The notes: generated from the sequence alone by a model not told the origin. A DNA stretch of 64,000 bases from Perkinsus olseni (GCA_013115135.1 JABANP010000244.1:1-64000); one strand, 5' to 3'; shown: positions 24,849-38,119, numbered from the stretch's first letter. Program-made: numbers and translations.

Positions 24849-25208
24849 TTAAACGATCTCAGTTGTTACCGCCGAATCTAGGCTCATTCGCGCAAGATGT
24901 TGCTCAGGGAAAGTTCCACTCGCACGAACGAGGCCAGGAGGTGCAAGTGAGCAAGGCATGGCTGGGGCATGCTTTTTCAGAAGGCGCTCGATATTCGGAA
25001 ATTCCCATGATGCAGGGGTTGGGAGTGTGAACAGTATGTGACTGCGCTCTGAACTAATTCGATACTTATCTGCGCCAGAGCCAGCAACCAGGCTGGAGGC
25101 TCCAGCCAGGAGCCAGTGGTTGCCGTCAACCAGTACTTGGCTGTCGCAACTGCTCAGTAGGACACTAGAGCTGCCACACTCCATACCCGGCCTGGGTCGA
25201 GTCAGCAA
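24849..25208 (-). CDS. Weak ORF upstream of the intronless gene
   Basis: A 119-aa ORF on the same strand, 29 nt upstream of the 419-aa ORF. It has no recognised motif and may be an upstream exon of the same transcript or chance. The interval 25209-26417 holds only short overlapping ORFs (for example 25613-25936 minus and 25951-26316 plus) with no recognisable content. Confidence 0.25.
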   Translation of the reverse strand: MLTRPRPGMECGSSSVLLSSCDSQVLVDGNHWLLAGASSLVAGSGADKYRISSERSHILFTLPTPASWEFPNIERLLKKHAPAMPCSLAPPGLVRASGTFPEQHLARMSLDSAVTTEIV

Positions 25209-26417
25209 CCCCTAGTATCCTACCTCCACATACAGGGAGCGGAGGGCCGGGTCAAACGCATCATCACAACCATAGGCGTGTACGGTTGTTGTTCTGCTAG
25301 CACCGTGCTAGCTCTAGCTTAGAATCTCATTGAAGCACTGCTTCAGAAGCACTGCGATCTCATTGATCGGAGTTCCGCCGCGCACAAGTCTCTGTACTGT
25401 GCGCCTGGCCTCTGCGTGGTAATTCCGCTCACGCCGATCCTCCTACAGAGGATTGCTACCAGGAACAGTGAGATTTTAGAATGGTGTTTCACTCCTCTGC
25501 CGAGCGATATTATAGGAGTGGAGTTTCGGTCGTCTTCTCAATAGACGAATAGGATGCGAAAGCTACGCCCGTTTCTGATGGCAGATTGCTCGTTGAGAAG
25601 TATCCGAACGCATCAGCTGATCGAATTGTGAGTAGAGGCGCTTGTGTGTACACTTATTCGGCATCTTGTACCAATCGAAGGACGACTCTTGTTAAACGCA
25701 ATCGTCCAGGGCTCGCCATGCAGCTTGTCGCAACTGACACATTGCGATGCTCCCACGTCACCCTTGGGGATCCCAGTTCTAAGAATGCGTCGACCTCCAT
25801 GAAGACGCTTTTCCGAGTCGGCCAAGTTGAAAAAATATGCCCTTGAAGTTGAAGTGCGTGAACGACTATGCTGTGCCCCACCCTTGACAATTAGTCGCTT
25901 GGGGATAGGGCAGATTATAGTAGTGAGGAGCCTCAACAGTCCACAACGAATTGAAACTGACTTCGTACAGGTTTCGAACGGAGTCTACGAAAGTTCGTTA
26001 CAAGTCACAACGAGCTTTGGGGCAAACTGCTGGCTCTTACAGCGTGCTGGACTATTGCCCGACCCACAACCAGGTGACTTGGGTACTTCGACTTGGTAGT
26101 CCAAGGATCACCAGTCGAGATATCATGCCTCCAGATCGGGCAATGTCTCAGTGGCACAGTTCTCGGTTCTGGCACCTGAGCCGCCGCCCCTTTGACACGG
26201 CTCTTGGTTGCTCTGAGATGCCTCACGAGGGACGCCCCGCTTTACAGTGCGCACTGCACTGTTCGGGCTTCGGGATCACCTCCTCCCAGTCCCCCGCGGC
26301 TACGTTTTTATTTTAACGAAGGCGCTCTCTGCAACAAGAGTATCCAACAGCTTGGACATGAACAGTCCTTATGCATGAACAGTATCAAAAGCGTTTTACT
26401 TTCGGAGTAAATCGCGT

Positions 26418-26866
26418 TCAGAATTCATCAAACTGTATGAACCTGCTGGCAGGGCGATGAGCACCACCCGAAGTCCTTCGAATCTTCACCCGTCCTGATC
26501 GCGGTCCAACTCATCCAACAGAGCATCCAGCTCACGAGCAGACGGCCGTATCTTCCTGAGGGAGACCTTCTTCCATTCCTGATAAATAACAAATCCGTCG
26601 TTTTACACTTATTATACTATCCCAGACTTCCCTAATAACGAACAACTTACCCGCACGGCGACTGGGCTGAGCCTCTGGGTGTGCTCCGCGGGAGGAAGTG
26701 AGAACCACTCACTCTGTGGACATTGACGAGAGGAGGGACGCTGGGGCTCCCAGACCTGCTGCGTCGTGAAAACTTCTTTCCTCATGCCATCGGACCCCTC
26801 AGAAATGTAAATGGCTGAGATGAAAGTTACAACCACGAACAGGTTCCCCTCATGCCACACCTTCAC
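26418..26866 (-). pseudogene. Truncated duplicate of a CDPK C-terminal region
   Basis: Two blocks are near-identical to the CDPK locus downstream: 26333-26560 matches 29816-30045, and 26590-26745 matches 30642-30800. Between them this copy lacks about 590 nt that encode the first three EF-hands. On the minus strand it reads the kinase tail (RPSSRQCPQSEWFS), then EWKKVSLRKIRPSARELDAL, then one EF-hand (DRDQDGRFIQFDEF) and stops: the CGA of the full gene is TGA here (26418-26420). Upstream, an ORF beginning at 26866 adds a hydrophobic N terminus (LFVVVTFISAIYI) absent from the parent. It is either a decaying fragment or a new small chimeric gene. Confidence 0.75.
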
Positions 26867-27221
26867 TGCGGACTAATAGGAATCATCTACTGATGGTGCC
26901 AAGCATTAGCAGCCTCCAACGCGAAAGGCTTGGATTCAGGGCTAGCGCGCGGTGAAACGCCACCTAGCCGTCCCATTGAAACCGCTGTCCCTTCCAGTGC
27001 ACAAAGTTGGTAGGAAACATTAGGCAAGCGATATTTGCCAGCTTGTTCATTAACGTTAGGAGAGTGCTTGTTAACTTTGGTCGTTGTTCCACTTAAGGCT
27101 GGTATGATGCACCATGGCGGACGATGGTATAATTTCGTTTCTAGTCTGAAGCACGTGATTCGTCGTGTGCCAGAGGCTCTGGCCCAGAGCCTTTTCTTTC
27201 GTAGCTGCCTCTTCTTCCCAT

Positions 27222-28664
27222 ATGGCCGGCTATCCAATCTTCAGTCCTACCCCTGATGACCATCGATACTCAGTCCATGCAGTTTACCACTATCTAAGAG
27301 AACAAGGCGATATGGATTGGTATTGTTACGAACGTGGAAAGTGGAACGGGCAGATGTGCGTCTGTGACAAGGGCTGGATTTCTGGCGTCGACAAGTACGG
27401 TGGCTACGTCCGGTAAGCCTCGCTCGTATCATGCCAATGTCAGTCACTCGTCTCTGCTAAAGGTTCTGCCAGATTTGGAACGGCACTGGGACTCCGAGCC
27501 CGCCATGGAGTAGGTGAGCTGTGGATGGAAATATCGTCATCTCTCATTTTCAGGGTGTGGCATTTCGACCGAGTTCCGTCCGCCACAGTGAGTATATGCA
27601 ACAGCCCGAGAGGGAGGAGATGATCTTTCCTCAGGACTGTTTGTAATTATGGAGTCGATACGTCCGAGCAATACCGCCGCTGTAGGGCCGCTGAGATTCT
27701 TAGTAGGAAACTTTTCGTAACTTCCAATCGATTTCAGTTTTAATTCTGGCGCCCCAGCACGAGCTCAATCCGAAAACCCCTGGAACATGTGGCCTATCAT
27801 CGATCAGTACGTCAACTCAAAAATGCGTCAAATACAAAGGCTGGTATTACTTGAACGGTAAGAATGACAGTTCGGGCTCGGCCATTTTGGGCAAGCTCAT
27901 GATAAAGAACTAGAAGTCGGTGCTGGTCAGAACGCCAGGAGCCAGACTTCGTCCCGGCGCCCAACACAACGACGACTACTCCCACCACCACGTCTACTTC
28001 TACCTCGAGCTCTACTACCGGAATGGTCACTAACTCATTCGTTACTACTCCTAGGCCGAGGATCTACCAAACTACCGCCACTTCAATACCCACTACAACA
28101 GTGCTAGGTACGACGACGCTGGTCATCATAACCTGGACCCCCGTCTCAGATTGCGGACTGCACGGTCAGTGGAGTTCATCTTCGAACGACTGCCAATGCG
28201 AATCGGGATGGATTAACAACATCACCACCGAGGGCACCATCAAGTGCGGTAGTTCAGCTAGTATTTTTGATAATATTCTACTCGCTTTAGTTTCTGTGCT
28301 ATTCGTCTACTGCCAGATCAGGAAATCCTCACCACCACCTTCGCCCCTGACCAAGTACTGAGCGCCGCTTCCTGCACTGTTATCGTCGTCTTTCAGAGAA
28401 AAGGAGATGGAACAGACTCCCCCGCCGCCCGAAATTCTTCTATGGTGGTGGCGGACCAGGGAGGAAGCAGCGGCTCGTCGGCAATCAGCGTGGCCGTCCC
28501 TTTGGGAGTCGTCATAATTATCCTGCAGACCATCATATTACTCCAGTGAGTCCTCGGCCGAATTACCGTGCCATTGAGCAGCGTCGTCTGTCCGCAGGTT
28601 TCGTGCTCTCCGCAAGAGAGAGCCTCTTCCGTGCTGGTCATGGCTCAGAGGCATCCGAGGTTGA
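27222..28664 (+). CDS. Cys-rich, mucin-like type I membrane protein with EGF-like modules
   Basis: Spliced plus-strand gene. Three Cys modules share a C...C.C..GW pattern: CYERGKWNGQMCVCDKGWIS (about 27324-27384), CGLSSISTSTQKCVKYKGWY (about 27789-27848) and CGLHGQWSSSSNDCQCESGW (about 28154-28213). Between the last two is a Thr/Ser/Pro stretch (27955-28140) typical of O-glycosylated stalks. One transmembrane helix follows (AISVAVPLGVVIIILQTIIL, about 28479-28540), then a short basic tail with stop at 28662-28664. The layout is that of a cell-surface protein. No signal peptide was assigned, so the true start may lie upstream of ATG 27222. Confidence 0.6.
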
Positions 28665-28880
28665 TGCACGGCCAAGTCAGTCGTAAATTCTCTAATGAAT
28701 TTTTGTAATTCTAACAACCCACGTGTTTTGTATTTAATGTGTAGACGTCACGAGATCAATTCGCTCTCATTTGCATGCACGCTATTTCCTTTCTCCGTTC
28801 AATTGAGCCATTGCGGCGTGTGTTGAGTCGAGTACCCATCCTCTCGCTGCCTGCTGTGTCTTTCTCCTATACACGGACCA

Positions 28881-28950
28881 CTGGGGATCGAGCCCGGGTG
28901 AAAGAGGTCGATGACGCCGGCGGCAATCCGCTGCGCCAACTTGACTAGGG
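28881..28950 (-). repeat. Degenerate tRNA-like sequence, intergenic
   Basis: On the minus strand it has an A-box-like TTGGCGCAGCGGA and a B-box-like GGGCTCGATCCCC at tRNA-like spacing. The anticodon arm does not pair well, so it is probably a tRNA-derived repeat rather than a gene. The flanks (28665-29870) hold only weak ORFs. Confidence 0.5.
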
Positions 28951-29870
28951 ATTTATGAAGTGCTTTGAAGCAGCGGTCAATCCTGTAGACAGCTCAAACT
29001 GGTGTTCACGTTTCATCAGACGAGCAGGCCATCAATACTGTGGCACTCAGTGTTACCGAAATCATCGTTTTTGAAAGCCCATGGTGCGGGAGTGTGGGAA
29101 GGGGATAGCACTTGACGCCCGAATACTTGTTATCCGATGACTGGTCGAGGCATTGGGGCTGTTCATCTCGGACGATAGTGTCACATCGTTAGTGTGGTTG
29201 AGTTGGTAAATCAAGTTCACGGTGAACTGCTCACCATCGTTAGGCATCTACCTATCTAGGATTAAAAAAATTGACATCATCAGCGCCACTGTGCTGCATA
29301 TGTCGTCTCTCATCTTACACTACCACGTCTTTGAACGCATGCACAAGGACGGCGTTTCTTCGCTGTGCGGATGCATGATGTCACAGTGCTAGCGCATGCA
29401 CACTCGTCATGCGTGTTTTTACTATCGCTGCGATCCTCTACGCTAACAAGACTCAGTGGAGTTCATTACCCGCGGCCCGTGGACCATGGGACTACAGGTG
29501 CACCTGCTGTAACTGTACTGAAAGCAGCTGTACCGGAAGACACTGTACGAGGAGCAACTGTATCAGTTGACACGAGAATAAGATGTAATCATCAATCATG
29601 TACCAGTTTGACTCTGTACGAATTACTTCCTGTACCACTGGCGGCTGTACGAAGTGATACTCGCCCATGAATTGGTCCACCCTGTATACCGAGGAACTTT
29701 CTCAACATGACAAGTTGTTCGTCTATCGCGATGACGAGTGCCTCCGCTGTAGACGGCGTGGTCAACTCCCGAGGAGAAAACTACTCTGCAACAAAAGCCT
29801 TGACTGCTGTTGAACAACAACAAGAGTATCCAACAGCTTGGACATGAACAGTCCTTATGCATGAACAGTA

Positions 29871-32800
29871 TCAAAAGCGTTTCACTTTCGGAGTAAATCG
29901 CGTTCGGAATTCATCAAACTGTATGAACCTGCTGGCAGGGCGATGAGCACCACGCGAGGTCCTTCGAATCTTCACCCGTCCTGATCGCCGTCCAACTCAT
30001 CTAGCAGAGCATCAAGCTCACGAGCAGACGGCCGTATCTTCCTTCCATCAACCTCGGCTGCCCTGAGAATAAACACCGAGGTTGTGTCCGGGCGAGCTTC
30101 CGGGCCAACCTACGACAAGAGTGTCGCAACTTCTTTCCGATCTAGCCGACCGTCATTATCGAGATCGAGGCTGCGGAAGGCCGCCCAAAGAAGGCGATCG
30201 ATGTGGTCGTCGTAGGCGCACAGCAGACCGGCAACAAGCTCTGTGTAATCAATGCTGAACAATAAACAATGGGCTTCGGAATAAATATGTAGATGACCTA
30301 CTTGTCGTCCCCGTCCACGTCAAGAGCCTCAACGGCCTTCAGGGCCATCGTCTCCTCAATGCCAAGCCTGACCAGAGAGCAGCAGCTGACGGAGGTATCC
30401 AAGGCTGCAGCCCGACCCTTGCAAGGCGACGGCTACACGTTCTCTGGACAGAGTGCCTGTATTGGTGTGGTCGAGCGCAGTAAAAATGGAATTAATTTCA
30501 GGAATGTCCAGAGCGTGGACCTGACCAAGATGAGTATCAACCTGCTCGACGGCGCCCCTCCCTCCCACCTGCGTCGCCACTCCCATCAACACGGATCGCT
30601 CGAACGCCGACCTCCTACAGAAGTCGGCCAATTCCTGACAAATAGTAAATCCGTAATTTTACACTTTTTATTACACCATCCGAGACTTCCCTAATAACGA
30701 ACAACTCACCCGCACGGCGACTGGGCTAAGCCTTTGGGTGTGCTCCGCGGGGTGGAGAGAGAACCACTCACTCTGTAGACATTGACGGGAAGAGGGACGC
30801 TCCCTCTCGTTTGTACTGAGAAGAATCCAAGGTTGAACCGTGAAAGATTCGAGGTTGAAAGATATTTTGTGCTTTCCTAAAGGTCGGCCGTGGATAGAAA
30901 AAACTGCTACTTTAAAGTCCACAGAGCCGTCGTTCGAAGAACACTTTCACAACTTTTTTCCGAAACAAAGACAAAATTCGAATCATCCACCCTCATTAAG
31001 AAATCTTAGAAATCCAGAAATTTTAATGGCGAATTTCTCTCTCGAAAAATACCCGACGATGAGTGTCTTTCTCACCGCATCATAGCTCGGACAAGCTTCC
31101 TCGCGTCCACCGACGCGCCAGTGCTGTCGAGCAGCGACCATTCCGGGCCTCCCTCTATCGCCCGTAGCCACTCCCTAGCGTTATTTCCCTTCGGAATAAC
31201 CGGTATCTAAAGGTGAAAGTGTGAAGCGCGCGCCCTGATGATCGATTATAATACTCACCTTCCCGGTTAGGATGTGGAAAAGAACACAACCGAGGCTATA
31301 GACATCACATTTGAGACCGAAAGTCTTCGACCGATTCTGGGCAGAAGCCCACACCTGAAAGATTCGTCCGAGTTGATCGGGCGTTCGAAAAATATTGCAA
31401 CGCCCGATGACCAATTTCCGATGCCCTTCCGACTGGAATCTTTCATTCCGCCACACACCAGGATGAACCCTGCTGAACTCTGCCTAGAGAACTGTCCGAG
31501 CGAGAGACGGCGGGACGTGAGAACAGCAGGAAAATTTTCAAGATCATTGAATTCAGTATTCCTTCCCATCCGTCGCCCATCATTTACCTCTGGGGCCATA
31601 GTATAGGGGGTCCCGGCGACAACTTTAGATTGGAACGCTCTCGAGGGATCGAACAACTCAGCCAAGCCGAAGTCAATAAGGACCACATGAGGGTCCATCT
31701 CGTAGATTTCTGAGGAGAGGATAGCAACGTGATGATGACCTTCCCGCTGCACAGATGCGCCACGGCGGTCGAGAGATCGGAAGAGAGGAACTGGTTTTCG
31801 AGAATTTCAAACAACCCCATTCACGGTATAACACGTCACCACGTAACGTAACGGCACTAACTCATCCGCATTTTATACAACCGTACTGCGAGCTCATTTA
31901 CAGTACTTTAAACAGAATCCAAGCAATTTTTGCATACTCCGTAAGAACTATCCCAATGTGACGAAAACACGACGGCTACACTGGACTCTCTTATCCTAAA
32001 CTACGTCATAATAGTGAGCGAAAGTATCCTCATACACGTGTCCAATGCGAAGTCCGCTGCACCGAGTCACCAAGCATCCACTTTCTCACTTTTCCTTTTC
32101 CCCGCGGTCGCCGGAGCGCGGTTCATCAAAAGGATATTCTCGGCTTTGATATCTTTGTGTATCAAACCGTGAGCATGGCAGTGGGCAACAGCATCGATAG
32201 CTTGACGAAAACTGAGAAAAATATTCAAAAGTCTGAGGGAGGACAGAACGACGATAAGGCATCATCATTGGACGAAAAAGCCTAGCATATAAGAATCTTG
32301 AAGCACAATTTTTCACCCATAAATAGAAAAGATTCCGAGAGCGGCTGTCCCAAGAAACGCCTTCTGCTGTTGCTAGAAAAATCAGGACTCACCGATAGCC
32401 AAACTGACCGGCAAGGCCTTTTTTTATCCGCAACCAACACTCTTCGATCCCAGAAAATTTTGAGAATTCTGAGAAAATTTGCCAAAAATGTTGTATACAA
32501 AGAAACCTCCGAGCTTGCGCGCTGAAATCAGCCATTGCGATGATATTTTGTTACAAAAACGATTCTTCTGTGCGCCATGTTGTTGGAAGTGTCAACAGAT
32601 CGACCACCCATCACGTGAGACCCTACACTGAGCAGATCCATCGCTCGGTCATGGGTTTCCTAATCTTACTGCGATGGGCGTCTTCGATGACCTGATCCAG
32701 TCACACATAATCCTATTAGCATGCCCCTGCTACAAGGAAGTTTCCCGGTCAAGGACGAAAATAATGCTGCCAACTAGAGAACCCACGAAGACACACTTTG

Positions 32801-33600
32801 CCATTGCGCGAGACCTCACCATTCGTTGCTTCTCGCAACTCCTAACGTTTTGCTAGCAACCGAAACCGAAACTGTTTTCAACTTAGAGAGCTGGCAAACA
32901 AATCTGAGCTCACCTTCAGTAGATGCCCTCCTTCACAAATATCGGTAATAAGATACATATTATTGGCATCTTCGTAATACCTAGAGAAAAAAATCCACAA
33001 ATCTTGCTCATCTTGCTCTCTCTTAATATTCCTCAATTCCACCTCCCATCGAAAGCTAGCTAATCGAAACTCGCAAAATGGCAAATAGCTTTTCGAGCGA
33101 CCGAAAGGAGTATTACTCGAACAGCCTGAGTATGTGGGGATGGTCCATTTTCTTCATGCATTCAATTTCCAACTCCAGCTCGGCTTGGGTCGAATGACCT
33201 TCTTTTTTACTTATCGTTTTCATGACCTAAATCGACACAAGGAAAATTTAGAAAATGATGATGACGGGGAAATACGATCGCCGAGAGATATCTTTATTTT
33301 TAACCTTCTTTTTCGTTAAAATGACAGACGGAGCGGCGCGGACCGCGCACACAATAGTACGCAGAGCACGCCCAGCCGTTTCAGCGGGGCTAGAGGCATT
33401 GAGGCGGAGCTGTGGAGAGGCTGGAAGTTAGCGCGCGCAGCATTTTTTTTTCTGTCTACTCTGGGGCGCAAGGAGCCACCTGATCTGACGGGCTTTACTA
33501 GTCTCGTAAAGTCTCGCACGCAGATCCCTGACTCCTTTATGAGATGAACGCGACAGCGTCCATCACCGAACCCACGCGCCGCGGAGTGGCATTTTAAGTA
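29871..33600 (-). CDS. Calcium-dependent protein kinase (CDPK)
   Basis: Multi-exon minus-strand gene. Kinase landmarks from 5' to 3': glycine-loop-like FGDGRCRVHLIKE (about 33540-33590); ECMKKMDHPHILR (about 33130-33200); DANNMYLITDICEGGHLLK (about 32915-32980); catalytic loop HKDIKAENILL (about 32120-32165, HKD rather than HRD); LIDFGLAELFD then GTPYTMAPEV (about 31585-31690); CDVYSLGCVLFHILTG (about 31262-31310); RPSSRQCLQSEWFS (about 30755-30800). The regulatory tail has EF-hands, clear ones being DLDNDGRLDRKE (about 30140-30170) and DGDQDGRFIQFDEF, split by intron 29932-29975. Last exon 29871-29931. The invariant Lys of strand beta-3 was not located and the 5' exon is uncertain. Such kinases are typical of alveolates and plants. 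Confidence 0.85.
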
Positions 33601-34051
33601 TAATTTTATTACCTTCGATGATTCAACAATTTTGACATTTTTGGGATTCCGTTGAATCGCGTGAAATTGGAAGCTTGAACACCCATAAGGCGTTGAGCAA
33701 CAGAAAGACGGCACCAGTACAACCGTCTATTGAGCGATAATTTCGCGTTGTGGTCGTGGTGGTAGCATAAAATTCAACTGAGATTAGGGAGGAATTTTTT
33801 AACCGTTACCCTGCTCTTCTTAGTCATCTTATCGATCACCCTCTGCGCCGCCCCGAACGAACCATGGCCGAGATCTTCCTTCAGGGTATACCGTACAGAC
33901 GGAGATCCTACCGTCAAATCATGACCGCGCGCCACGAAATTGAGTTGCGACTACCGTTAATTTTCTTCCCGATGAGCGCTTCTCGTTTAATTCCGGCTGG
34001 CGCAGGGATCGACCTAAGATACGCAATCACAGCTACTAACCTAGAACCGGC

Positions 34052-36050
34052 CTACTTGGCCTTCACCAACAGACGGGTGAACAACTCGAAAAATTCCTTT
34101 GGTGTCAACCTCTCGTCGCCATCGACGTCATACTTCTTCATGTACTGAACAACAAGACAGACAGTGAGGACAGCGTCGCGCGCCACGAAATTCCCTAGAA
34201 GCTATACAGTTCAGGAAGAGTTGTCAGGAGGGAAACATTTACTCAGTAACAGCAATTGCCTGACCGCGCGCCACGAAAATACAGCACGGGAAATGCATCC
34301 AGGACTTGCCTCCATGAATGCCTCGATGAATACGCTCACAGCAATCATGACCGCGCGCCACGAAATTCGGCAATAAATCTGATGCCCACGGCCCTATCAT
34401 CATTCGAATATAAATCTACTCCCGGAAGAATCTTAGGTCGAAGCTAGGTGTTGATGGAACAGGTTGACATCACTTTCACTGATTTTCTACAGACTTTTCG
34501 TCTCATCTAATGGCACTTCCTTAAAGGAAGTTCCTTTACCACATTAGCTGTGGCGCTACAAAAATCAAAAAATTTTTATTTTTCTGCGACATTTTCCATC
34601 TCACCTGTTCGACCACGCAAGTGTCGATCCCGGGAACGTCGAGGTCCTTCAGAAGCTGTCCACATAGTGTGGTTAGCTCAACGAAATTAAGATACCCTGA
34701 AATCGATCACGTGATCGATTATGAACTCTCCATCATCCACCTACCATCTTTATTAACATCATACGTATTAAACCACCTCCAACAGTTATCCCAAAGTGCG
34801 TCTTTATCATTCAGTAAATTATCCACCTACAGAAGAAAAAATTTTCACGGTGCCGCGGGAACAATTATTTTCGGGCGAGCGAGATTCTCACACGAATTGT
34901 GATAGGAGTATCAGGACTTAGAGTAATCCAAAAGATACCTCATTCGCAGTAGCTGCAGCAGAGGTCGACAAGAACGGTCTTACATTTATCAGAAGATTCT
35001 CGCTGTCCACGCCTGTCCCTCCCGACTTGTGAGCCACCAGGGCCTTTCCTACGATACCACACCAATCACAAATCACGGATGAAGAGCATCCTGAGACTTT
35101 TCTAATGCACTTTTACAGTACTGTGGTTCACTAAACTAAATGAAAAGCTCAGAATCTATTTCTTGTCTCATTTTTAATTTTATAAAAAACAATTCCAGAA
35201 TCGATTCTGAGTTCCTAAATTGCTTTATTGGACTGAGGGAACGTAAAATGCCAAGCATCGAGCGAACGCTCTCTCAATTTTTCAACTTACTCGCGCATTC
35301 GAAACACAACTCGTACTGGCACTGACTACAGGCGAACCTGCGAGAAAAGATACCAATCGATCAGGGAAGTCCTCAAGGCTACGCTTTCGTTCCTCGAGGG
35401 ATGCTCGCTCGGGAGCAGCAGCCGCAAGTGTGGGCCCCATTGAGAACTGTGAAGTCGCGTAATCGATGACCATTCCCGCAATGCAGACGGGCGAAATCGG
35501 TTGGAGATGGGTGGTCAGGAAGGGTACTCGATACAGAAACTACAAAGATACGAGGTTGACCCGTGCAAGATACGGATTAGGTCGGATGGATATCAGCTCA
35601 CCAGCTTTGCAGCCAACTTCCACGCACTTTTCGCACATATCAAAGTCGCACTTCCGACACCCCAGACTGACCAGAGAGGGCGTATCCGAAATCTTGCGGC
35701 TGCGCGGAGTATCTTTGCGTATCTTACACATTCGCGCCCTTCACGAGTGAGCTCGAATCGCAGATATTGCAAGCATATCCTGGCCGATCAGCAACGAAAT
35801 TTTGCAAACTGTGCCTTCTAGGGCATCTCAGGGACTGGAAGGCGGTACGATCTGCGTTGAGGAAATGCAAGATTGCAAGTGATGCCTCGGCTCACCGATT
35901 CGCTTCGCATCATCAGTACAGGCTGCGCAAAAAGTCAACCCGCAGATTTGGCACCGGTAACTGAGGAGGACGATTTGACAAAAAGTTAGTATGCACGCAT
36001 GCAGAAGATTCCCTACGCAGTATCTTCTGTCTGTATCTTTGCCCTGCAGC
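34052..36050 (-). CDS. EF-hand protein with Cys-rich finger modules
   Basis: Minus-strand gene ending at TAG 34052-34054. The C-terminal exon 34052-34144 has an EF-hand-like loop (DVDGDERLTPKEFFELF). Upstream, an EF-hand is split by an intron: YDVNKDG (about 34735-34795), then YLNFVELTTLC (about 34660-34695). Further 5' are three Cys4-type fingers: CSQCQYELCFECA (about 35290-35330), CRKCDFDMCEKC (about 35590-35660) and CQICGLTFCAAC (about 35920-35960), spaced like ZZ or DC1-type fingers. They are probably one gene, since strand and splice signals agree, but full exon continuity was not proved. Its introns hold at least four antisense-type F1 copies (33922, 34175, 34262, 34349). Confidence 0.55.
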
Positions 36051-36240
36051 AACCGCAGCTCGAAGATTCACTCGCGGATTCATCAGTCGCCAAATCATGG
36101 CCGAACCCGCAACCTTTCGAGACGCCGTTGGACTGCATAGTATCTTCGTCCGAGGTCGGAAATATATGAAGATACGCGCTCGTAGACGTTCCTAAACGAC
36201 ATCAAAGATACGGTCTTTTAATGGAGCATAAAACGACTGT

Positions 36241-36300
36241 GCCAGGGATCGATCCCGGGACCTTTCGATTACCCTGCTTCTCTGTGACATCCGTCCTGGC
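36241..36300 (-). repeat. tRNA-like element closed by a 6-bp stem
   Basis: Sixty nt begin with GCCAGG and end with CCTGGC on the plus strand, so the ends pair like an acceptor stem. Read on the minus strand, the 3' part has GGGATCGATCCC at the T-arm position. The D and anticodon arms are not canonical. A second tRNA-like piece (GGGATTCGAACC) is at 36418-36440. The interval 36051-38100 otherwise shows no convincing gene. Confidence 0.55.
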
Positions 36301-38119
36301 TACTTTATGGAAGGGCGATGGGGCGTCCGACAGCTCTGAAGGCAACCCATCATTCTATGAAGCGTAGTTAAATGCCTCCTACTCCGTCGGCCCGCTGCAT
36401 TTCCTCCAAATGCCCCTGCTGGGATTCGAACCTTCGCGGGCTCACCACCTGGAAGCGCTAATTCACGCGTTTCATCAATTTTCGACAAAAATCAACCCCG
36501 CGAAAATATCAAAGAGAGATGGAAAACCTGGCCGAATTCCCAGTGACTCTTGCATCGTGCTTCACAGGAATTTCCACCCAATTTTCGAAAATTTGCAAAC
36601 TTTCCGAGAATTTCGCCCAATATCAGTACCATTCCGCTTAGCTCGATGTACCATCCGCCTTGCCGGTGGTGTATCGACCTGAGGGACACGGGAATGCACG
36701 AATTTCGTGGCGAGTGACGATTTCTCATAACAAGTCACGTGTGAACGAGCGAATCTTAGGTTGAACCTGGCCCTTCGCAAGTAGGTCGGCAGCTCACCTC
36801 TTCGATCGGCGTATCTTTTCCATTCCCGAACATCCTTTCAATAACCAATGACAGGAATCACAATAACAAGGTAACACTGAATTCTGCGTTGAGAAATCGC
36901 AAGAGAGCAAGATGGCCCAAGAACAACCCCTAATTGACTAACTCGACGTCGCAGCGGTCGTCACAGTGAGACCGTTCAGAGGGCACTGCAGAACTGTCAC
37001 TTAATACCGTACAAGTTGGGAAATATCCAAGCTCAACCGTAGAAGATACTATCCGACCTCAACCGCCGCCGTTCGCTGCGCTGGGTAGAGTGAAATCGAT
37101 CAGTTGATCGATTATGATGCCCTCCAGTACTACCACTACTCATAGACTTATTTTCGTCCAGTCACTGATGATCTCCTGGGCGACGCTGGTATAGCAATCG
37201 TACGAGTAGTAGTAGGCTGTTGATGGTGGCATTGTAGCACAAAATAATGGTACAAGACAATACTCGATTAATGGCAGGCAAAAATCGTAATAAAAACCCT
37301 CGCATGTCGACGGAGCGATGCAATCATCAAACGGTTTAGCAAGATATTTCATCCTCAATACTCAACTGACAACCGCATACAACGGCAAAATCAATCCACC
37401 ACAAATCGATCAGCTGATCGATTTAGTGCACCCCTTTGCTGCTACTTCTCCTGTTACGAGCCCCTACGGAACCGTGAGAGGCCACGCTCGAACTACCATC
37501 ATCACCGTTGAACGACTTAGAATGTTGTTGTTTCAGAGATGGTCCACTGCGAGAATTACTACCAGTCGTAGTAGCCGGTGAACCTGATACAAAAAATCGA
37601 ATCAGTCCCACATCTTCGAAACATTCAACGAAAATCGATCATCCGGGCGCGCGCTTGCATCATTCTAAGAACCTAGTAGGGGTTCATACGATCCTTGTCA
37701 TTTCTATCGCGGAGTTTTGCGAGAAAAATTGCGAAATTTTCGGTATTCTAGCCACACAAATCCTGAAAATTCCACGGAGTTTTCGAAAAATTGTTCTTTC
37801 CGAACAACCAAAGACAGAATTTTGCGCACGAAAAAATCACAGCGGAGCGTAGCAGATGATACTATTACATTTGCATTTGCCCGTCTCGGGACTAGCCATG
37901 ACCCCGCAAGTTCTGCACGACCACAACCAGACAGTATCAGTAGTGAGGGTGACTCCGGGGAGGGACAGTAGGGCCAGGCGGAGACAACCGAAACCGTACG
38001 CTTTCGAATCAAAGGTTGAACCGAACCTGACACGGGTAGAAAGATACTCAGGGGGGAGAAGTGAGAGGTATCTTGAGGTCGAGTTGAGAGAGATCTTGAT
38101 CGATTAAGATTTCATCCGC

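Noticed and set aside
29480..29640. Recurring ACTGTA words considered as an ordered repeat
   Set aside because: Spacing is irregular and the word is short; chance or weak low complexity is enough to explain it.
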